From: Epiperipatus broadwayi
Taxonomy: Eukaryota; Onychophora; Udeonychophora; Euonychophora; Peripatidae
NCBI GenBank assembly: GCA_028023455.1
Contig: JAQFVV010006220.1
Span: forward strand, 9,319,916-9,383,915
Direction of reading: 5' to 3'
Length of the DNA: 64,000 nucleotides
The first letter of the stretch is position 1. Each line of letters starts with the position of its first letter. The translations under genes and the position numbers were made by a program. Under the pieces are notes generated by a model that was not told the DNA's origin, did not search any database, and saw only the letters and a list, made by a program, of their open reading frames with translations. Shown here piece by piece: positions 61,840 through 64,000 of this stretch.

Positions 61840-62510
61840 TACAATAATCTATAACTGCCACGATGAGCCTATGTAGTATAAACTTTTTACAGGCACATGA
61901 AATATTTAAGATAATTTTCTATACTTTAAAATAAATTATTCAATTTTTTTTTTTTTTGTTATTGCTAAAACCTGTACTAATGAAAATTTATTATAAATTA
62001 AAGGTGAAATAAATAAATATAATATTAGAATTCAATTTACAATTGAACTTTGATTACGTTTAATAAATTATACAATTTGAAAAAAATAATTTGTACATAT
62101 GAATATATATGTGGGAATAATATATGAGTAAGTCAAATAAAGTGATATCATATCCTATACACCTGTCAAATGATTCCAATAAAACTACAAAATAAATTCA
62201 GTAAGATATTTTTTAGTTCTTTGAAGTAAATCATAAAATAAAAGTAGTAAAATAATTTTTCCAGTCATAATCGTTTTTGGTCTAAACATAGAGTAGATAA
62301 CGTCATTCATTCATTTTTTAAAGTAATCAAAATCACAAGAAAATGACAAAATGCGTGATCAACACCATTAAAAATAATTTAAATATCAACATACTTGGCA
62401 AGCAATACATAAATAGTTGTTAGGCTGAAGCAATTCTGGCAAAAAATAAAATGTTTTCTTTTTTGCTTGAAATTTTGCTGTAAAAGTGAAATATAAAGAT
62501 AATATAATTT
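61840..62510. other. AT-rich DNA, nothing recognised
   Basis: A short spacer between the LINE relic and the satellite. No motif was seen. Confidence 0.5.
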
Positions 62511-62514
62511 AATA

Positions 62515-64000
62515 TATAATATATAGGGTATATGAGCACAGACTTTCACATGACACACCACTCTCCACATTATCTCATAACACTGATACACTTGAACACA
62601 TATATGTTGAAAAGATAAATAATCACCAATATACGTATTTCATGCTAAACCAGCAATCATCAGTTGGTCCAGATTACCATCTCCATACATATATGCTATA
62701 AGTGCTCAGATATATATTAAGATAGCCAAACCTCATACTTTAATGGACATGCTTCAATCTACTCCACACTCCAACTCTTCAACCATCCATCCAATTGAAA
62801 ATCTGATGATGGAATGCTCAAAGGCCACCTTGGGGTCGAGTTTTTTGTCACACCCATGTTGACCTAAGGTCAATCTGACCCCTCATGTACAGGACCTAAT
62901 CCATTTTAATACATATACAAGGGATGGGCAGACATCTCTACTATGTAATAACTGAAACACACAGGCTTATTATATACCTGTGTCTATGTATGTAATATAT
63001 AGGGTATATGTGCACAGACTTTCACACGACCCATCACTCTCCACACTATCTCATAACACTGATACACTTGAACACATATATGTTGAAAAGATAAATAATC
63101 GCCAATACATGTATTTCATGCTAAACCTTAGGTCAACATGGGTGTGACAAGAATCTCGGCCTCAGAGTGGCCTTTGATCATTCCATCATCAGATTTTCAA
63201 TTGGATGGATGGTTGAAGAGTTGGAGTGTAGAGAAGATGGAAGCCTGTCCATTAAAGTATGAGGTTTGACTATCTTAATATATATCTGAGCACTTATAGC
63301 ATATATGTGTGGAGATGGTAATCTTAACCAACTGATGATTGCTGGTTTAGCATGAAATACGTATATTGGTGATTATTTATCTTTTCAACATATGTGTTCA
63401 AGTGTGTCAGTGTTATGAGATAGTGTGGAGAGTGGTGTGTCGTGTGAAAGTCTGTGCTCTTATACCCTATAAATTACATATATAGACACAGGTATATAAT
63501 AAGCCTATGTGTTTCAGTTATTACATAGTAGAGATGTCTGCTCATCCCTTGTATATGTATTAAATGGATTATGTCCTGTACATGAGGAGTCAGATTGACC
63601 TTAGGTCAACATGGGAGTGACAAAAATCTCAGCCTCAGGGTGGCCTTTGAGCATTTCTGTCATCAGATTTTCAATTGGATGGACGGTTGAAGAGTTGGAG
63701 TGTGGAGTAGATTGAAACCTGTCCATTAAAGTGTGAAGTTTGGCTATTTTAATATATATCTGAGCACTTATAGCATATATGTGTGGAGATGGTAATCTGG
63801 ACCAACTGATGATTGCTAGTTTAGCATGAAATACGTATATTGGTGATTATTTATCTTTTCAACATATATGTGTTCAAGTCTATCAGTGTTATGAGATAGT
63901 GTGGAGAGTGGTGTGCATGTGAAAGTCTGCCGTACTCATATACCCTATATATTACATATATAGACACAGGTATATAATAAGCCTGTGTGTTTCAGTTAAT
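62515..64000. repeat. ~475-bp tandem repeat with internal orientation switch (runs off window)
   Basis: Units repeat at about 475 bp: gggtatatgagcacagac at 62526 and gggtatatgtgcacagac at 63002 in one orientation; ttaggtcaacatggg at 63128 and 63601 in the opposite orientation. The switch is at about 63127. Each full unit contains the odd palindrome TTGACCT-A-AGGTCAA (62869-62883 in the left array). Adjacent units are closely similar. It is less AT-rich than its surroundings and has no coding frame. Relatives occur at 39.6-40.4 kb, so this is a dispersed, locally amplified repeat rather than purely a centromeric satellite. Confidence 0.85.

Noticed and set aside
62869-62883. Nuclear-receptor response element (AGGTCA half sites)
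   Set aside because: The palindrome is better explained as a structural part of a repeat unit; no gene nearby suggests regulation.
62515-64000. CRISPR array
   Set aside because: The units are ~475 bp, nearly identical throughout and in both orientations, in an intron-bearing eukaryotic genome.

Overview
This is a very AT-rich window (roughly three quarters A+T by eye) from a large, repeat-laden animal genome, almost certainly an invertebrate. The evidence is spliced protein-coding exons with GT/AG boundaries, introns of 20-30 kb, and RTE and Jockey/CR1-like LINEs, Penelope-like elements (PLEs), hAT and mariner transposons and tRNA-derived SINEs. The exact clade cannot be fixed from sequence alone. 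A mollusc such as a cephalopod, or an arachnid, would both fit.

The one host gene I can identify with confidence is TFB1M, the mitochondrial 12S rRNA adenine dimethyltransferase (KsgA/DIM1 family), on the minus strand. Its start codon and first coding exon are at 56740-56465, the second at 24495-24141 and the third at 2441-2288. Splice sites and phases join perfectly (0, then 1, then 2 into the next exon). About the last quarter of the protein lies to the left of the window. Nearly everything between 2.2 and 56.5 kb is therefore TFB1M intron: about 32.0 kb (intron 1) and 21.7 kb (intron 2). One further exon-like open segment at 47645-47482 could be part of an unidentified membrane protein gene.

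Intron 2 (2.4-24.1 kb) holds an 8.9-kb compound PLE insertion (about 2.82-11.79 kb). It has two head-to-tail minus-strand copies and one opposed plus-strand copy, is bounded by near-identical ~30-bp direct repeats, and is split by a 4,433-bp hAT element with a perfect 15-bp terminal inverted repeat and a perfect 8-bp target duplication. Then come a foldback element (12.9-13.3 kb), a decayed RTE LINE with an internal tandem duplication and a nested solo LTR (14.0-17.3 kb), a tRNA-SINE (18.2 kb), and a decayed Jockey/CR1-like LINE (20.8-24.0 kb) broken by a PLE tail and further foldback copies.

Intron 1 (24.5-56.5 kb) is mostly featureless AT-rich DNA. It contains tRNA-derived SINE relics, a LINE tail (32.1-32.8 kb), foldback repeats (39.6-40.4 kb), two unexplained less AT-rich islands (41.3-42.5 and 43.2-43.7 kb), a nearly full-length minus-strand RTE LINE (44.56-47.35 kb) and an RTE tail (55.7-55.9 kb).

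Upstream of TFB1M (56.8-64 kb) are a dead mariner carrying a SINE with a 16-bp target duplication, a large inverted repeat containing two open PLE GIY-YIG endonuclease reading frames, an RTE endonuclease fragment, and a ~475-bp tandem repeat that flips orientation inside the array at about 63,127, at the centre of a short palindrome in the repeat unit.
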